From Flavobacteriales bacterium (GTDB taxonomy: Bacteria > Bacteroidota > Bacteroidia > Flavobacteriales > Schleiferiaceae), in the NCBI GenBank assembly GCA_012269745.1, contig JAAXJR010000041.1:1-64000 (forward strand): 64,000 nt of DNA, given 5' to 3'. The number at the start of each line of letters is the position of its first letter. Within the stretch, counting starts at the first letter, position 1. Under the pieces are notes generated by a model. The model was not told where the DNA came from. It searched no databases and worked only from the letters and a program-made list of their open reading frames with translations. Shown piece after piece: positions 43,238-52,620 of this stretch. Both the position numbers and the translations under genes were made by a program.

Positions 43238-44992
43238 TTACATTCTATTCGGTACTTGGATACCCAAGCAATTCATGGATTCTTTAACTACCTCACCTAC
43301 TGCTTTACTTAACGCCAAACGGAAGGTGATGGTTTTATCATTCTCTGCACGTAAGATGCTGTTGTTTTGATAGAAGCCATTGTACTTCTTCACTAACTCG
43401 TACGTGTAATTTGCTAGGACTGCAGGACTCAAATTCGCCGCGGCCTTGTTCACCATATCTGGGAAATCGAGGATAGCCTTAATCAAGGTCACTTCATCTT
43501 CATTCGGAGTAATGTCAGACCAAGCTTCGTTGTATGCACCTTCTGCTTTGCGCTGTAAGCTCTGAATACGAGCATAGGTGTACTGTATAAAAGGACCTGT
43601 ATGTCCATTGAAATCAATGCTATCGGCCGGATTAAACAGCATACGCTTCTTCGGATCAACCTTGAGGATGAAGTATTTCAAAGCACCCAATCCTAACGTA
43701 GTAAACAACTGCATTTGCTCATCCTCACTAAGACCATCTAGTTTGCCCAGTTCCATGGAAATAGATGCTGCATCCGCCACCATACTGTCTATAAGATCGT
43801 CTGCATCGACTACGGTTCCCTCACGAGATTTCATTTTACCTGTTGGTAAATCAACCATCCCGTAGCTCAAGTGATGCAACTTATCTGCCCAGCCATAGCC
43901 CAAACGCTTTAAGATGATGAACAACACCTTGAAGTGGTAATCTTGCTCGTTACCCACAACGTAGGTCATGCCCTCGGCATCGAAGTCTACGAATCGTTGA
44001 ATAGCGGTTCCGATGTCTTGCGTCATGTACACCGAAGTACCGTCGCTTCGAAGAACAAGCTTGTGGTCCAAACCTTCATCTTCGAGGTCAATCCACACCG
44101 AGCCATCTTCTTTTTGATAGAACACCCCTTTTTCAAGGCCTTTTATCACATCATCCTTGCCGAGAACGTAGGTATTGCTTTCGTAGTAATTCTTGTCAAA
44201 GTCTACCCCGAGTTTAGTGTAGGTGGTATTGAACCCGTCGTACACCCAGCCATTCATCGTTTTCCACAGGTCAACTACTTCCTGGTCGCCTTGCTCCCAT
44301 TTGAGCAGCATCTCTTGCGCCTTTAGAAGCGACGGAGCTTGCTTTTTGGCCAATTCTTCAGACATACCACCGGCGACCAATTCCTTGATTTCCGCCTTGT
44401 ACACCTGATCGAACTTCACGTAGTATTTACCCACGAGATGATCGCCTTTGAGTCCACTGCTCTGCGGAGTCTCACCCTCACCGTACTCTTGCCAAGCCAG
44501 CATCGACTTACAGATGTGAATTCCTCTATCATTGATGATCTGAACCTTCACAACGTCCACACCGTTTGCTTTCAAGATCTGGCTTACCGAATACCCCAAG
44601 AGGTTATTTCGGATGTGCCCCAAGTGCAACGGTTTGTTGGTGTTAGGAGAGCTGTACTCAACGATGTATTTACCCTTGCTCGCAGGTGTCGGAAGCCCGA
44701 GTCTATCAGAGCTAACAAACGACTCAAAATCAGAAACATATCCACCTCTGTCTAAACTCATATTCAAGAATCCTTTCACCACATTGAATGCAGTAACAAC
44801 CCCTGATTCTAAGAGCTTTTCTCCAATCTCATTGGCTACCATTTCTGGTGCTTTTTTAGCGGCTCTTACAAACGGGAAAACGACCAATGTGAGGTCGCCT
44901 TCAAATTCCTTTCTGGTTTCTTGTAATTCCACCGAGGCTTCTACCCCATACAGTTCGTGAATTACTGACCCTATGTTTTGTTCTAAGCTCAT
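43238..44992 (-). CDS. argS: Arginyl-tRNA synthetase
   Basis: A 584-residue class I synthetase. The N-terminal Arg-tRNA domain (1-85) precedes the HIGH motif SPNTNKPLHLGHIRNN (HLGH at 123-126). The KMSKS-equivalent is TGKMKSREGTVV, and the DALR anticodon-binding domain ends the protein. Length is normal. Immediately downstream of two guanidino-group hydrolase genes, which makes an arginine-linked cluster. Confidence 0.97.
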   Translation of the reverse strand: MSLEQNIGSVIHELYGVEASVELQETRKEFEGDLTLVVFPFVRAAKKAPEMVANEIGEKLLESGVVTAFNVVKGFLNMSLDRGGYVSDFESFVSSDRLGLPTPASKGKYIVEYSSPNTNKPLHLGHIRNNLLGYSVSQILKANGVDVVKVQIINDRGIHICKSMLAWQEYGEGETPQSSGLKGDHLVGKYYVKFDQVYKAEIKELVAGGMSEELAKKQAPSLLKAQEMLLKWEQGDQEVVDLWKTMNGWVYDGFNTTYTKLGVDFDKNYYESNTYVLGKDDVIKGLEKGVFYQKEDGSVWIDLEDEGLDHKLVLRSDGTSVYMTQDIGTAIQRFVDFDAEGMTYVVGNEQDYHFKVLFIILKRLGYGWADKLHHLSYGMVDLPTGKMKSREGTVVDADDLIDSMVADAASISMELGKLDGLSEDEQMQLFTTLGLGALKYFILKVDPKKRMLFNPADSIDFNGHTGPFIQYTYARIQSLQRKAEGAYNEAWSDITPNEDEVTLIKAILDFPDMVNKAAANLSPAVLANYTYELVKKYNGFYQNNSILRAENDKTITFRLALSKAVGEVVKESMNCLGIQVPNRM

Positions 44993-44995
44993 GAG

Positions 44996-45937
44996 CTACG
45001 GTTGTTTTGGCAAATATATTTCAGCGAGCATGCATCTTGCACTTCCCCCGCCAAGAGTTTCAATAGTTGTTAAATCCGAATGAAGGATGCTGTGGTGCCT
45101 TTCTATCATTTCTTTTTGGTCCGATTCCAAGCAGTTGTAAGCACTCGTGCTCATGACCAAGTATAGTTTGTCATCTGCGCCTTTAACGAGAAGCATGTTT
45201 CCTCCAAATTCGTGCTTTTGTGCTTCAGAAATAACCAAAACCTGTTTCCCACTCCCCTCAATAATGTCAATGACCATCTTGCGTTCATCCAAATTATCGA
45301 TAGTATCAACGCAGAGCACGGCATATTTATCAGTCATACACATGAGCACATTGGTATGATATATGGGCTGGCGTCCTTTGGGAGTATCTTGGAATGCACT
45401 AAAGACGACGGGCTGGTACTCAAATCGACCACAGATTTCTTCAAACAAATGCTCATCAGCACGCTGGCTACGCGCCATGTAGGCGATTTTTTGGTCGTGG
45501 TCAAAAATGATACAACCGGTTCCCTCCAAGAAGGTACCCTGCTCTTCTGCATCTGAAATGTCTAAGACCTCTCCGATTACAAAACCGGCTTTAGTCAGGA
45601 CTTCTTCAATATCAGCGCGGCGCTCCAACCTCCTGTTCTCGGCCTTCATTGGATAGAGTACCACACAGCCGTCTTCGTGCATACTAATCCAGTTGTTTGG
45701 AAAGATGCTATCTGGAGTGTGTGGCTGCTCGTCGTCTTGAACAACCAAAACCTCCACGCCGGCAGCGCGAAGCTTGGCAACAAAGGTGTCAAATTCGACT
45801 TGTGCTTGTGCATTGTCGAGCGCAGCATCAGTAGCAGCGTCCTGCTGCTGGTAGAAATTGTCAACTGCAGTTTGAGCATTCATCCCGAAGCGAATAGGAC
45901 GAACCATGAGAATGGTATTTGTAGCGTTCTTCGTCAT
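44996..45937 (-). CDS. CtlX-like amidinohydrolase (citrulline/guanidino-group hydrolase)
   Basis: A 313-residue amidinotransferase-fold (guanidino-modifying) enzyme. Segments are ILMVRPIRFGMN, PDSIFPNNWISMHEDG, FLEGTGCIIFD, the catalytic His in YHTNVLMC and the catalytic Cys302 in GGGSARCMLAEI. This is the family named CtlX (citrulline utilisation hydrolase). The exact substrate (citrulline, arginine or a derivative) cannot be read off. It overlaps the next amidinohydrolase gene by one base. Confidence 0.85.
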   Translation of the reverse strand: MTKNATNTILMVRPIRFGMNAQTAVDNFYQQQDAATDAALDNAQAQVEFDTFVAKLRAAGVEVLVVQDDEQPHTPDSIFPNNWISMHEDGCVVLYPMKAENRRLERRADIEEVLTKAGFVIGEVLDISDAEEQGTFLEGTGCIIFDHDQKIAYMARSQRADEHLFEEICGRFEYQPVVFSAFQDTPKGRQPIYHTNVLMCMTDKYAVLCVDTIDNLDERKMVIDIIEGSGKQVLVISEAQKHEFGGNMLLVKGADDKLYLVMSTSAYNCLESDQKEMIERHHSILHSDLTTIETLGGGSARCMLAEIYLPKQP

Positions 45938-46854
45938 TAGTCTTCGCGTTCTAATGGCATGGTACTACAACGCAACAATCCGCCCATCTTTACAACTTCA
46001 TCGTAAGTGATTGCATGGACCGTGTAGCCTCTTTCTTCGAGCCACGTCTCCAATCTAACTGCTGAAGCACTAATCAACACTTCCTTCGGACCAATGCTAA
46101 ATACGTTTGTATGAAGGTCATAGGCTTCATCTTCGGTGCAATAGAAAATATTTTCAGTGCCGAATTGGGATTCAATCCAAGTGACATCCGCCGCATTTTT
46201 GAAAAGATGAGGTGCTAGCAATAGTGCATCACCCAAAGGCTGGAAGGCGCAATCTAAATGCAGTGAGCCCTTGCGAGGATCGACATCGCTCTTCAGAAGT
46301 TCAAATCCTTTAAAATCGTAGGCTGGAAATTCATCTTGCAAATACTCAAATCCTGCTTCATTAGTGCGTGCAGTGGTATATCTTTCATAGGTATCATTAT
46401 CACTTACCCCTACAAAGACAAAGGGTTCATGAACGATTACATCCCCGCCCTCTGCAAAACAACCGCTAGGCATCATAATGATGTTTGACGAGGGTATACT
46501 ATCGAGCAAATGGTCTATAGCGTGCAACTCATCTGCGCGATCTTCGATGACATTGGGCAAAATAAATTGGTCATCAATAACAAAACCAATATCTCTTGTA
46601 AATACCTGATTAGTAGACTCCAGCACTTCTGGACGAAGAACTTTAATGTCCAACGACTCTAACTTTTCTACTAATGTTGTCATCTGTCCCATGCAATCTT
46701 CTACATCAGGATACGTTCCTAATTCTACGCTTTCTCTGCTTCTGGCGTCGTAGCAATTTTCAATGGCTGGCTTAGGGCCCATTTTACGGGCAATTCCAAC
46801 CATGACCGATCGTAATTTTCCGTACTCTGATTTAATATTTGGGTGTATTTGCAT
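45937..46854 (-). CDS. Arginine deiminase/dimethylargininase-family amidinohydrolase
   Basis: A 305-residue amidinotransferase-fold protein. Segments are NQVFTRDIGFVIDD, GCFAEGGDVIVHE, the catalytic His in SLHLDCAFQPLG and the catalytic Cys296 in GGLLRCSTMPLE. Family members hydrolyse methylarginines, arginine or related guanidines. It is first of an eight-gene minus-strand run, with a promoter at 46874-46881. The pairing with a CtlX-type enzyme suggests successive or alternative steps on arginine-derived compounds. Confidence 0.85.
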   Translation of the reverse strand: MQIHPNIKSEYGKLRSVMVGIARKMGPKPAIENCYDARSRESVELGTYPDVEDCMGQMTTLVEKLESLDIKVLRPEVLESTNQVFTRDIGFVIDDQFILPNVIEDRADELHAIDHLLDSIPSSNIIMMPSGCFAEGGDVIVHEPFVFVGVSDNDTYERYTTARTNEAGFEYLQDEFPAYDFKGFELLKSDVDPRKGSLHLDCAFQPLGDALLLAPHLFKNAADVTWIESQFGTENIFYCTEDEAYDLHTNVFSIGPKEVLISASAVRLETWLEERGYTVHAITYDEVVKMGGLLRCSTMPLERED

Positions 46855-46873
46855 GTGATGGGTTAATGGACGA

Positions 46874-46881
46874 CAAAAATA
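46874..46881 (-). promoter_or_regulatory. -7 element TATTTTTG of the eight-gene arginine/SRP/tRNA-modification operon
   Basis: Exact TAnnTTTG match on the minus strand, 19 bases before ATG 46854. It would drive genes down to 37961. Confidence 0.6.
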
Positions 46882-46917
46882 GATGAAAAGTGTTGATAAC
46901 GCTATGAAACTACGCGC

Positions 46918-46946
46918 TTTTACTAACGCCTAACCAATTATTTTTG
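46918..46946 (+). promoter_or_regulatory. Promoter of the ftsK operon
   Basis: TTTT (46918-46921) - 17 bases - TATTTTTG (46939-46946), exact -7 consensus, 20 bases before ATG 46967. Back to back with the minus-strand promoter at 46874-46881. Confidence 0.6.
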
Positions 46947-46966
46947 ATAGTACTACAATTGAAACT

Positions 46967-49393
46967 ATGGCCAAGAGAAAAACCGCGTCTAAAAAGAACA
47001 ATCCTCCTAAAATTGTTGGAGCAATCAAGCAGGCAAGTCTTGGAGTAAAAGAAGTATCTGACGACCCTACAACGAAAATCTTCTTAGGGGTAATGCTTGT
47101 TTTTATTGGCGCCTTTCTGTTCTTCTCACAACTGAGTTTTCTTTGGAATTGGTCCGCAGACTATAGCTTGAATACCGCAAATAATGAGGCGTTGCAGGAT
47201 CTAGTAGCCCGAAATCTCTTTGGAACCCTGGGTCACAGCATTGGCTGGATTTTGATGCTTCGTGGTTTCGGTGTAGCCGGATTCTTGATAGCGTTTTACG
47301 TCTTTGCCATGGGATTGCGGTATGCCTTTGAGTTTAAAAGATTTAAACCAATTGGTTTATTAAATCACGTCATCATTACTGGCCTTCTCATCAGTGTATT
47401 TGTTTCTGCACTTGTTTCGAGCCACCCAACCGTATTGGGAGGAATTACAGCATATTACCTTGCACATTTATTAGGCCTAAAGTTAGGCGCAGTGGGCATT
47501 TACCTGTTATTGATTGGTTGTGCCGCACTGTATGTTATTGCCACCTTTAAGGTGAGCCAATTGAAATTTCCATCAAGAGCTGCCGCCCCTGACGCGCTGC
47601 AAGAAGATACTGAAGACAGCGTGATGGCCGAAGATGAAGAATCTATACAAACAGTTTCGTTTGACCAGGTGGAGTCTATTCCCGAGCCTGTCATTAAAAC
47701 TGAGTTGGTTGAGGATGAGCCGGAGGAGGAATTGAAAATTGAATTGGCCCCACAACCCGAAACTAATGAAGTTCTAGTATCTAATGTACCCAAGCAGGAA
47801 CAAGATGAAGGGTTCGATGTCAAAGTCGAGGTGCACAAGGAAGAGGAAGCGACCAAAAAAGAGATCAATCAGAAGGTCAAGGATTTTGGAGAGTATGACC
47901 CTACCTTAGATTTAAGCAGATTTAGACTGCCCGGGATTGATTTACTTCAACAATACGGCGACGGTCAAATCACCTTCGACAAGGAGGAAATTGAGAAGAA
48001 CAAGAACAATATTGTAGACACTCTACGTAACTATAATATTGAGATTAAGGAGATTAAAGCGACTATTGGCCCAACAGTGACACTCTATGAGATCGTCCCA
48101 GCAGCAGGTATTCGTATTTCCAAAATCAAAAATCTTGAGGACGATATTGCTCTGAGTCTAGCGGCTTTGGGTATACGTATCATCGCCCCTATCCCGGGTA
48201 AAGGAACCATTGGTATCGAGGTACCGAACGCCAAACCACAAATGGTGAGCATGAAGCAAGTTATTTCTAGCAAGCGCTTTCAACAGGCCGATATGGAATT
48301 GCCAGTAGCTATGGGACGTACCATTACCAATGAGAATTTTGTCTTTGATCTCGCTAAGATGCCGCACTTATTGATGGCTGGTGCTACGGGTCAAGGCAAG
48401 TCGGTTGGTCTGAATGCCATATTAACGTCACTATTGTACAAGAAACACCCGTCTCAACTCAAGTTCGTGTTGGTGGATCCGAAGAAGGTGGAATTGACAT
48501 TGTATAACAAGATTGAACGTCATTACCTCGCAGTACTTCCAGATTCTGACGAAGCAATCATTACAGACACCACCAAGGTGGTCAATACCTTGAACAGCCT
48601 GTGTATTGAAATGGACAATCGTTACGAACTCTTGAAATCTGCCATGGTTCGTAACATTAAAGAATACAATGCGAAGTTCATTTCGCGCCGATTGAATCCT
48701 GAGGAGGGACACCGTTTCCTGCCTTACATCGTTCTGGTCATTGATGAATTTGCCGATCTTATTATGACTGCCGGTAAGGAGGTTGAGATGCCTATTGCCC
48801 GTCTCGCGCAGCTTGCACGTGCCATTGGAATCCACTTGATTGTTGCTACGCAGCGCCCTTCGGTTAATGTAATTACAGGTATCATCAAGGCAAACTTCCC
48901 GGCCCGTGCTGCCTTCCGTGTTACCTCTAAAATAGATTCTAGAACCATTTTGGATGCAGGAGGTGCGGATCAGCTCATTGGTAAAGGGGACATGCTTTTC
49001 TCTCAGGGGTCCGATTTAATTCGTCTCCAATGTGCCTTTGTGGATACACCGGAAGTTGAGGAAATTTGTGACTTTATTGGTAATCAGCAAGCCTACCCTA
49101 CGGCCTATCAGCTTCCTGAATATGTTGGTGAAGAAGGCGGTGGCGTAGGAGATATAGACCCTTCCGACCGCGATGTACTATTTGAAGATGCTGCTCGTTT
49201 AGTTGTAGCCACACAACAAGGGTCTACCTCTATGATACAGCGCAAGCTTAAATTAGGCTACAATAGAGCAGGACGCATCGTTGACCAATTAGAGGCTGCG
49301 GGTATCCTTGGACCGTTTGAAGGGTCTAAAGCGAGACAAGTTTTAGTCCCAGACGATATGGCATTGGAACAGAAATTGAAAGGAGATGCGTAA
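46967..49393 (+). CDS. ftsK: DNA translocase FtsK/SpoIIIE
   Basis: An 808-residue protein. Four N-terminal membrane helices (about 40-195) precede a charged acidic linker (about 200-315) and the motor: Walker A GATGQGKSVGLN at about 472-483, Walker B YIVLVIDEFADLI, AIGIHLIVATQRPSVNVITG, and the C-terminal gamma winged-helix domain (STSMIQRKLKLGYNRAGRIVDQLE). It pumps chromosome ends through the septum for dimer resolution. First gene of a seven-gene operon. Confidence 0.96.
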   Translation: MAKRKTASKKNNPPKIVGAIKQASLGVKEVSDDPTTKIFLGVMLVFIGAFLFFSQLSFLWNWSADYSLNTANNEALQDLVARNLFGTLGHSIGWILMLRGFGVAGFLIAFYVFAMGLRYAFEFKRFKPIGLLNHVIITGLLISVFVSALVSSHPTVLGGITAYYLAHLLGLKLGAVGIYLLLIGCAALYVIATFKVSQLKFPSRAAAPDALQEDTEDSVMAEDEESIQTVSFDQVESIPEPVIKTELVEDEPEEELKIELAPQPETNEVLVSNVPKQEQDEGFDVKVEVHKEEEATKKEINQKVKDFGEYDPTLDLSRFRLPGIDLLQQYGDGQITFDKEEIEKNKNNIVDTLRNYNIEIKEIKATIGPTVTLYEIVPAAGIRISKIKNLEDDIALSLAALGIRIIAPIPGKGTIGIEVPNAKPQMVSMKQVISSKRFQQADMELPVAMGRTITNENFVFDLAKMPHLLMAGATGQGKSVGLNAILTSLLYKKHPSQLKFVLVDPKKVELTLYNKIERHYLAVLPDSDEAIITDTTKVVNTLNSLCIEMDNRYELLKSAMVRNIKEYNAKFISRRLNPEEGHRFLPYIVLVIDEFADLIMTAGKEVEMPIARLAQLARAIGIHLIVATQRPSVNVITGIIKANFPARAAFRVTSKIDSRTILDAGGADQLIGKGDMLFSQGSDLIRLQCAFVDTPEVEEICDFIGNQQAYPTAYQLPEYVGEEGGGVGDIDPSDRDVLFEDAARLVVATQQGSTSMIQRKLKLGYNRAGRIVDQLEAAGILGPFEGSKARQVLVPDDMALEQKLKGDA

Positions 49394-50024
49394 ATTGCAC
49401 CACATGAGAATTATCGCCTTATTACTTCTACCCTTCTTGACTATTGGACAAAGTCATGAAGAAGCTAAGAAACTCTTGAATCAAGTATACGAGAGCACAT
49501 TGGCTTTAGAAACGCAGCACATCACCTTTACAAATACCATCGAGGTACCAAGTAATGGTGGCATGAAAAAACGCAGTTCAAGCGGTGAATTATACGCTAT
49601 TGGCGAAAAAGTACGCGTAAAAACTGATGCCTTCGAATTCCTTTCAGACGGCTCGAAAGCCTACCTTATTTATCCCGAAGACGAAGAAATAGAGGTTGCT
49701 GCTACGGACGAAGAAACCAGTCTTTCACCAGCAGATATACTTAAGAATTACCAAAGCGGCTACAGCTATAAGATGGCCGGTCGCTCTACCGATGACGGTA
49801 AAACCTTACAATACATCCGTCTAAAACCCGTGGCTAACGAAGAAGTGAAAGAGATTTTAATCGGCATAAATATGACGACTATGCTCTTAGACAACTACAC
49901 TCAATTCGGAACGAACGGGTCTAACAACATATTCTCAGTAGATACCTACAAAGTGAATACCGCTTTAGACGCATCGATGTTTGACATCAATAGTGCAGAA
50001 TTCTCAGGGTACTACCGACTTTAA
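49386..50024 (+). CDS. LolA-like outer-membrane lipoprotein carrier
   Basis: A 212-residue (206 from ATG 49404) exported protein with a signal peptide ending LTIGQ and the LolA fold pattern: AKKLLNQVYESTLALETQHITFTN, an amphipathic sheet with GELYAIGEKVRVKT, SDGSKAYLIYPEDEEIEV and YIRLKPVANEEVKEI. It shuttles lipoproteins across the periplasm. The ftsK-lolA-lptF order is common in Bacteroidota. The first ATG overlaps ftsK by eight bases; ATG 49404 gives a more compact signal peptide and cannot be excluded. Confidence 0.88.
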   Translation: MRKLHHMRIIALLLLPFLTIGQSHEEAKKLLNQVYESTLALETQHITFTNTIEVPSNGGMKKRSSSGELYAIGEKVRVKTDAFEFLSDGSKAYLIYPEDEEIEVAATDEETSLSPADILKNYQSGYSYKMAGRSTDDGKTLQYIRLKPVANEEVKEILIGINMTTMLLDNYTQFGTNGSNNIFSVDTYKVNTALDASMFDINSAEFSGYYRL

Positions 50025-50027
50025 AAA

Positions 50028-51449
50028 ATGAATAAACTAGACCTCTACGTCTTAAGAAGCTTTATAAAACCATTGATTCCAACCATAGGAATCATGGTTT
50101 TTTTCTTTTTGATGCAAATGGTCTGGAAATACATCGACGACCTTGCTGGCAAAGGGATAGAATGGTATACCATCCTTGAACTCATGTTCTATTGGGCAGC
50201 GAGCGTAGTCCCGTTCGCTCTGCCAGTTAGTGTGTTGTTCGCATCACTGCTCACCTTTGGAAACTTTGGAGAGCACTATGAGATGGCTGCAATGAAAAGC
50301 TCCGGAATCTCACTATTTCGAGGTATTCGCTCTCTCATCATTTTAAATGTACTCATTGCTATAGGTGCCTATTTCTTCTACAACAATGTGATCCCCGTGG
50401 CCAATCTGAAAGGGCAAAGTTTATTGGTCAACATCTCAAAAAGTAAACCTGCATTTCATATCACGCCTGGGATATTCTACAATGGATTTGACGGATACAG
50501 CATTAAGATTGGTGAGAAAGAAGGCGATGAAGAGCAACTACTACGCGACATATATATCTACGATCACAAAGAGAACAAAAAAGGCAATCATAAAGTCCTC
50601 ACTGCCTCTTCAGGAATCATGCGAACCGTAGGCGGAAGTAGATTTCTAGAAATAGAGTTGCACGACGGTTCAACCTACGAGGACATTGTTAAAAAAGACA
50701 GAGCAGAGCGTCGCAAAATGCCGTGGGCACGAAGCGCATTCGATACCGCCTACATACGCTTCCCACTTGATGGATTCTCAAACGAGGATTTGTATAAGAC
50801 CAGGAGAAGAGACTTTATGATGCTCAATACGAGCCAGCTTTTGGCTAAAACCGACACTCTTGAGGAGCAAATCAAAGAAAGACAAGCACATTTCGAAAAG
50901 AACCTGCAAGGCAAATACAAATTCGACTACGTAGATATCGCTTCTGGCCAGCCAGAGGTCCTTAAAGAGAATCTGATGAAGAATTTGCTCAGCGGTATGC
51001 GTATAAGAGCGTCACAGAATGCGATTAGGTTAGCTCGAAGTAATTTGGACTATCTACGTCAACAACAACGAGAGATGGAATGGCGTGAAGAGATGTACAT
51101 GCGGCATTGGATAGAATACTACAAGAAATACGCTCTAGGCGTGGCTGTACTTATCATGTTCTTTATCGGTGCCCCACTGGGAAGTATCATCAGAAAAGGC
51201 GGTATTGGTCTTCCTTTGGTCATTAGTACCATAGCCTTTTTGATCTTTCACATTCTCAATACGACCTTCGAAAAAATGGGTCGTGAAATGCTCATGGACG
51301 TGGAACTTGCAAGCTGGCTACCCTCCATGATTCTTGCACCAATTGCACTTTGGCTTACATATAGCGCATCCACGGACAGATCTTTGCTCTCCGGAGAATG
51401 GTTTAATATCATTACATCAAGATTCCGCAAAAACACCCCAGATGCCTAA
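50028..51449 (+). CDS. LptF/LptG-family lipopolysaccharide export permease
   Basis: A 473-residue YjgP/YjgQ protein with three N-terminal membrane helices (about 10-120), a periplasmic beta-jellyroll and coiled region (about 140-370), and three C-terminal helices. Typical blocks are LDLYVLRSFIKPLIPTIGIM, ASVVPFALPVSVLFASLLTFG, GSYE-like HYEMAAMKSSGISLFRG and IGAPLGSIIRKGGIGLP. It is half of the LptBFG extractor. The eight-base overlap with the following glycosyltransferase gene implies cotranslation. Confidence 0.92.
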   Translation: MNKLDLYVLRSFIKPLIPTIGIMVFFFLMQMVWKYIDDLAGKGIEWYTILELMFYWAASVVPFALPVSVLFASLLTFGNFGEHYEMAAMKSSGISLFRGIRSLIILNVLIAIGAYFFYNNVIPVANLKGQSLLVNISKSKPAFHITPGIFYNGFDGYSIKIGEKEGDEEQLLRDIYIYDHKENKKGNHKVLTASSGIMRTVGGSRFLEIELHDGSTYEDIVKKDRAERRKMPWARSAFDTAYIRFPLDGFSNEDLYKTRRRDFMMLNTSQLLAKTDTLEEQIKERQAHFEKNLQGKYKFDYVDIASGQPEVLKENLMKNLLSGMRIRASQNAIRLARSNLDYLRQQQREMEWREEMYMRHWIEYYKKYALGVAVLIMFFIGAPLGSIIRKGGIGLPLVISTIAFLIFHILNTTFEKMGREMLMDVELASWLPSMILAPIALWLTYSASTDRSLLSGEWFNIITSRFRKNTPDA

Positions 51450-52620
51450 AATCCTAATTCTATCTAATAAAGTCCCCTATCCTTCTAAAGACGGCAGCTC
51501 CATAGCAATGGCCCGTCTATTAGAAAACTTATTAGAAATGGGCAATCATGACATCACCTACGGGGCGCTTAATACGGTAAAACATCGCAAGCATCTTGAT
51601 GATTTCCCAAAGGAAATTTTAGATCAAATTGTTCTCAAGACCTTTCAAGAAGATACCAGTCCTACCCCAATGAACGGGCTATACAATCTCTTCCTAACCA
51701 ATAAGCCTTTCAATACCATAAGATTTTATGTTCATTCTATGGTAAATTGGCTCCAAGGGTTTGAAACGGACCAATTCGATGTCGTTATTCTCGAAGGCGC
51801 ATTTATGGGAGACTACCTGCCGCTAGCTAAGATTATTGGCAAGAAAGTAGTCCTTCGCTCTCATAATCTTGAACACGTCATTTGGGAAAGGAGTATTGAA
51901 AATTCCAGTCTAGCCCTTAAAAAGCTCTACTTCACTATTCAAGCCAATCGATTACGACGATTTGAGCAAAGATTGACACAATTAGTAGATAGTGTTTGGA
52001 GCATAAGTCCTGTGGATTCTTTTTGGTTTAAAGCCCTCAACAGCGAGACTCATTTTGTGCCAGTTAGCATCCAATCAAAACCTATTGACTTTGAAATTGC
52101 TCCTAAAAAGTGTTTTTTCCTCGGTGCACTGGATTGGTTGCCTAACCTCGAGGCGATTGAATGGTTCTTAAAAGACGTCTGGCCTAGGGTAAATGATTTA
52201 GACCCTAGTATTGAATTCCATTTGGCAGGAAATAATACACCGAAACACATCCTTAAACTCAAAGCGCACAACCTCTTCGTGCATGGAAGAGTACCTAGTG
52301 CCGAGGCGTTCTCTAAAAACCACGGAATCAGCATTATTCCTTTACTTTCCGGATCGGGAGTACGCATTAAATTATTGGAAAATGGAGCCTACGGTATACC
52401 CACTATATCTACACGTATAGGAGCCGAAGGTGTATACGATACGGTCAATTCCAAAATACCGATTACCGATTTCCCTGCAGAATTGGCCCGTAGAATTGTA
52501 GAATATACCACTGACGCAAATAAAGCAAAGCTCATCTCAGAGCAGCTCCACGAGGATATTAGTCGTAGATTTAGCGCTTCAGAATCTATTGAAGCAATTC
52601 GTAAGGCATGGCCGAAATAA
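51442..52620 (+). CDS. Group 1 (GT4-type) glycosyltransferase
   Basis: A 392-residue GT-B fold protein. N-terminal Rossmann part ILILSNKVPYPSKDGSSIAM; C-terminal donor-binding part CFFLGALDWLPNLEAIEWFL, EFHLAGNNTP, LFVHGRVPSAEAF and the conserved E-containing ISIIPLLSGSGVRIKLLENGAYGIPTIST. A cytosolic sugar transferase; donor and acceptor are unknown. ATG 51442 lies inside lptF. Paired with a membrane GT2, it interrupts the usual lptF-ribB order. Confidence 0.88.
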   Translation: MPKILILSNKVPYPSKDGSSIAMARLLENLLEMGNHDITYGALNTVKHRKHLDDFPKEILDQIVLKTFQEDTSPTPMNGLYNLFLTNKPFNTIRFYVHSMVNWLQGFETDQFDVVILEGAFMGDYLPLAKIIGKKVVLRSHNLEHVIWERSIENSSLALKKLYFTIQANRLRRFEQRLTQLVDSVWSISPVDSFWFKALNSETHFVPVSIQSKPIDFEIAPKKCFFLGALDWLPNLEAIEWFLKDVWPRVNDLDPSIEFHLAGNNTPKHILKLKAHNLFVHGRVPSAEAFSKNHGISIIPLLSGSGVRIKLLENGAYGIPTISTRIGAEGVYDTVNSKIPITDFPAELARRIVEYTTDANKAKLISEQLHEDISRRFSASESIEAIRKAWPK

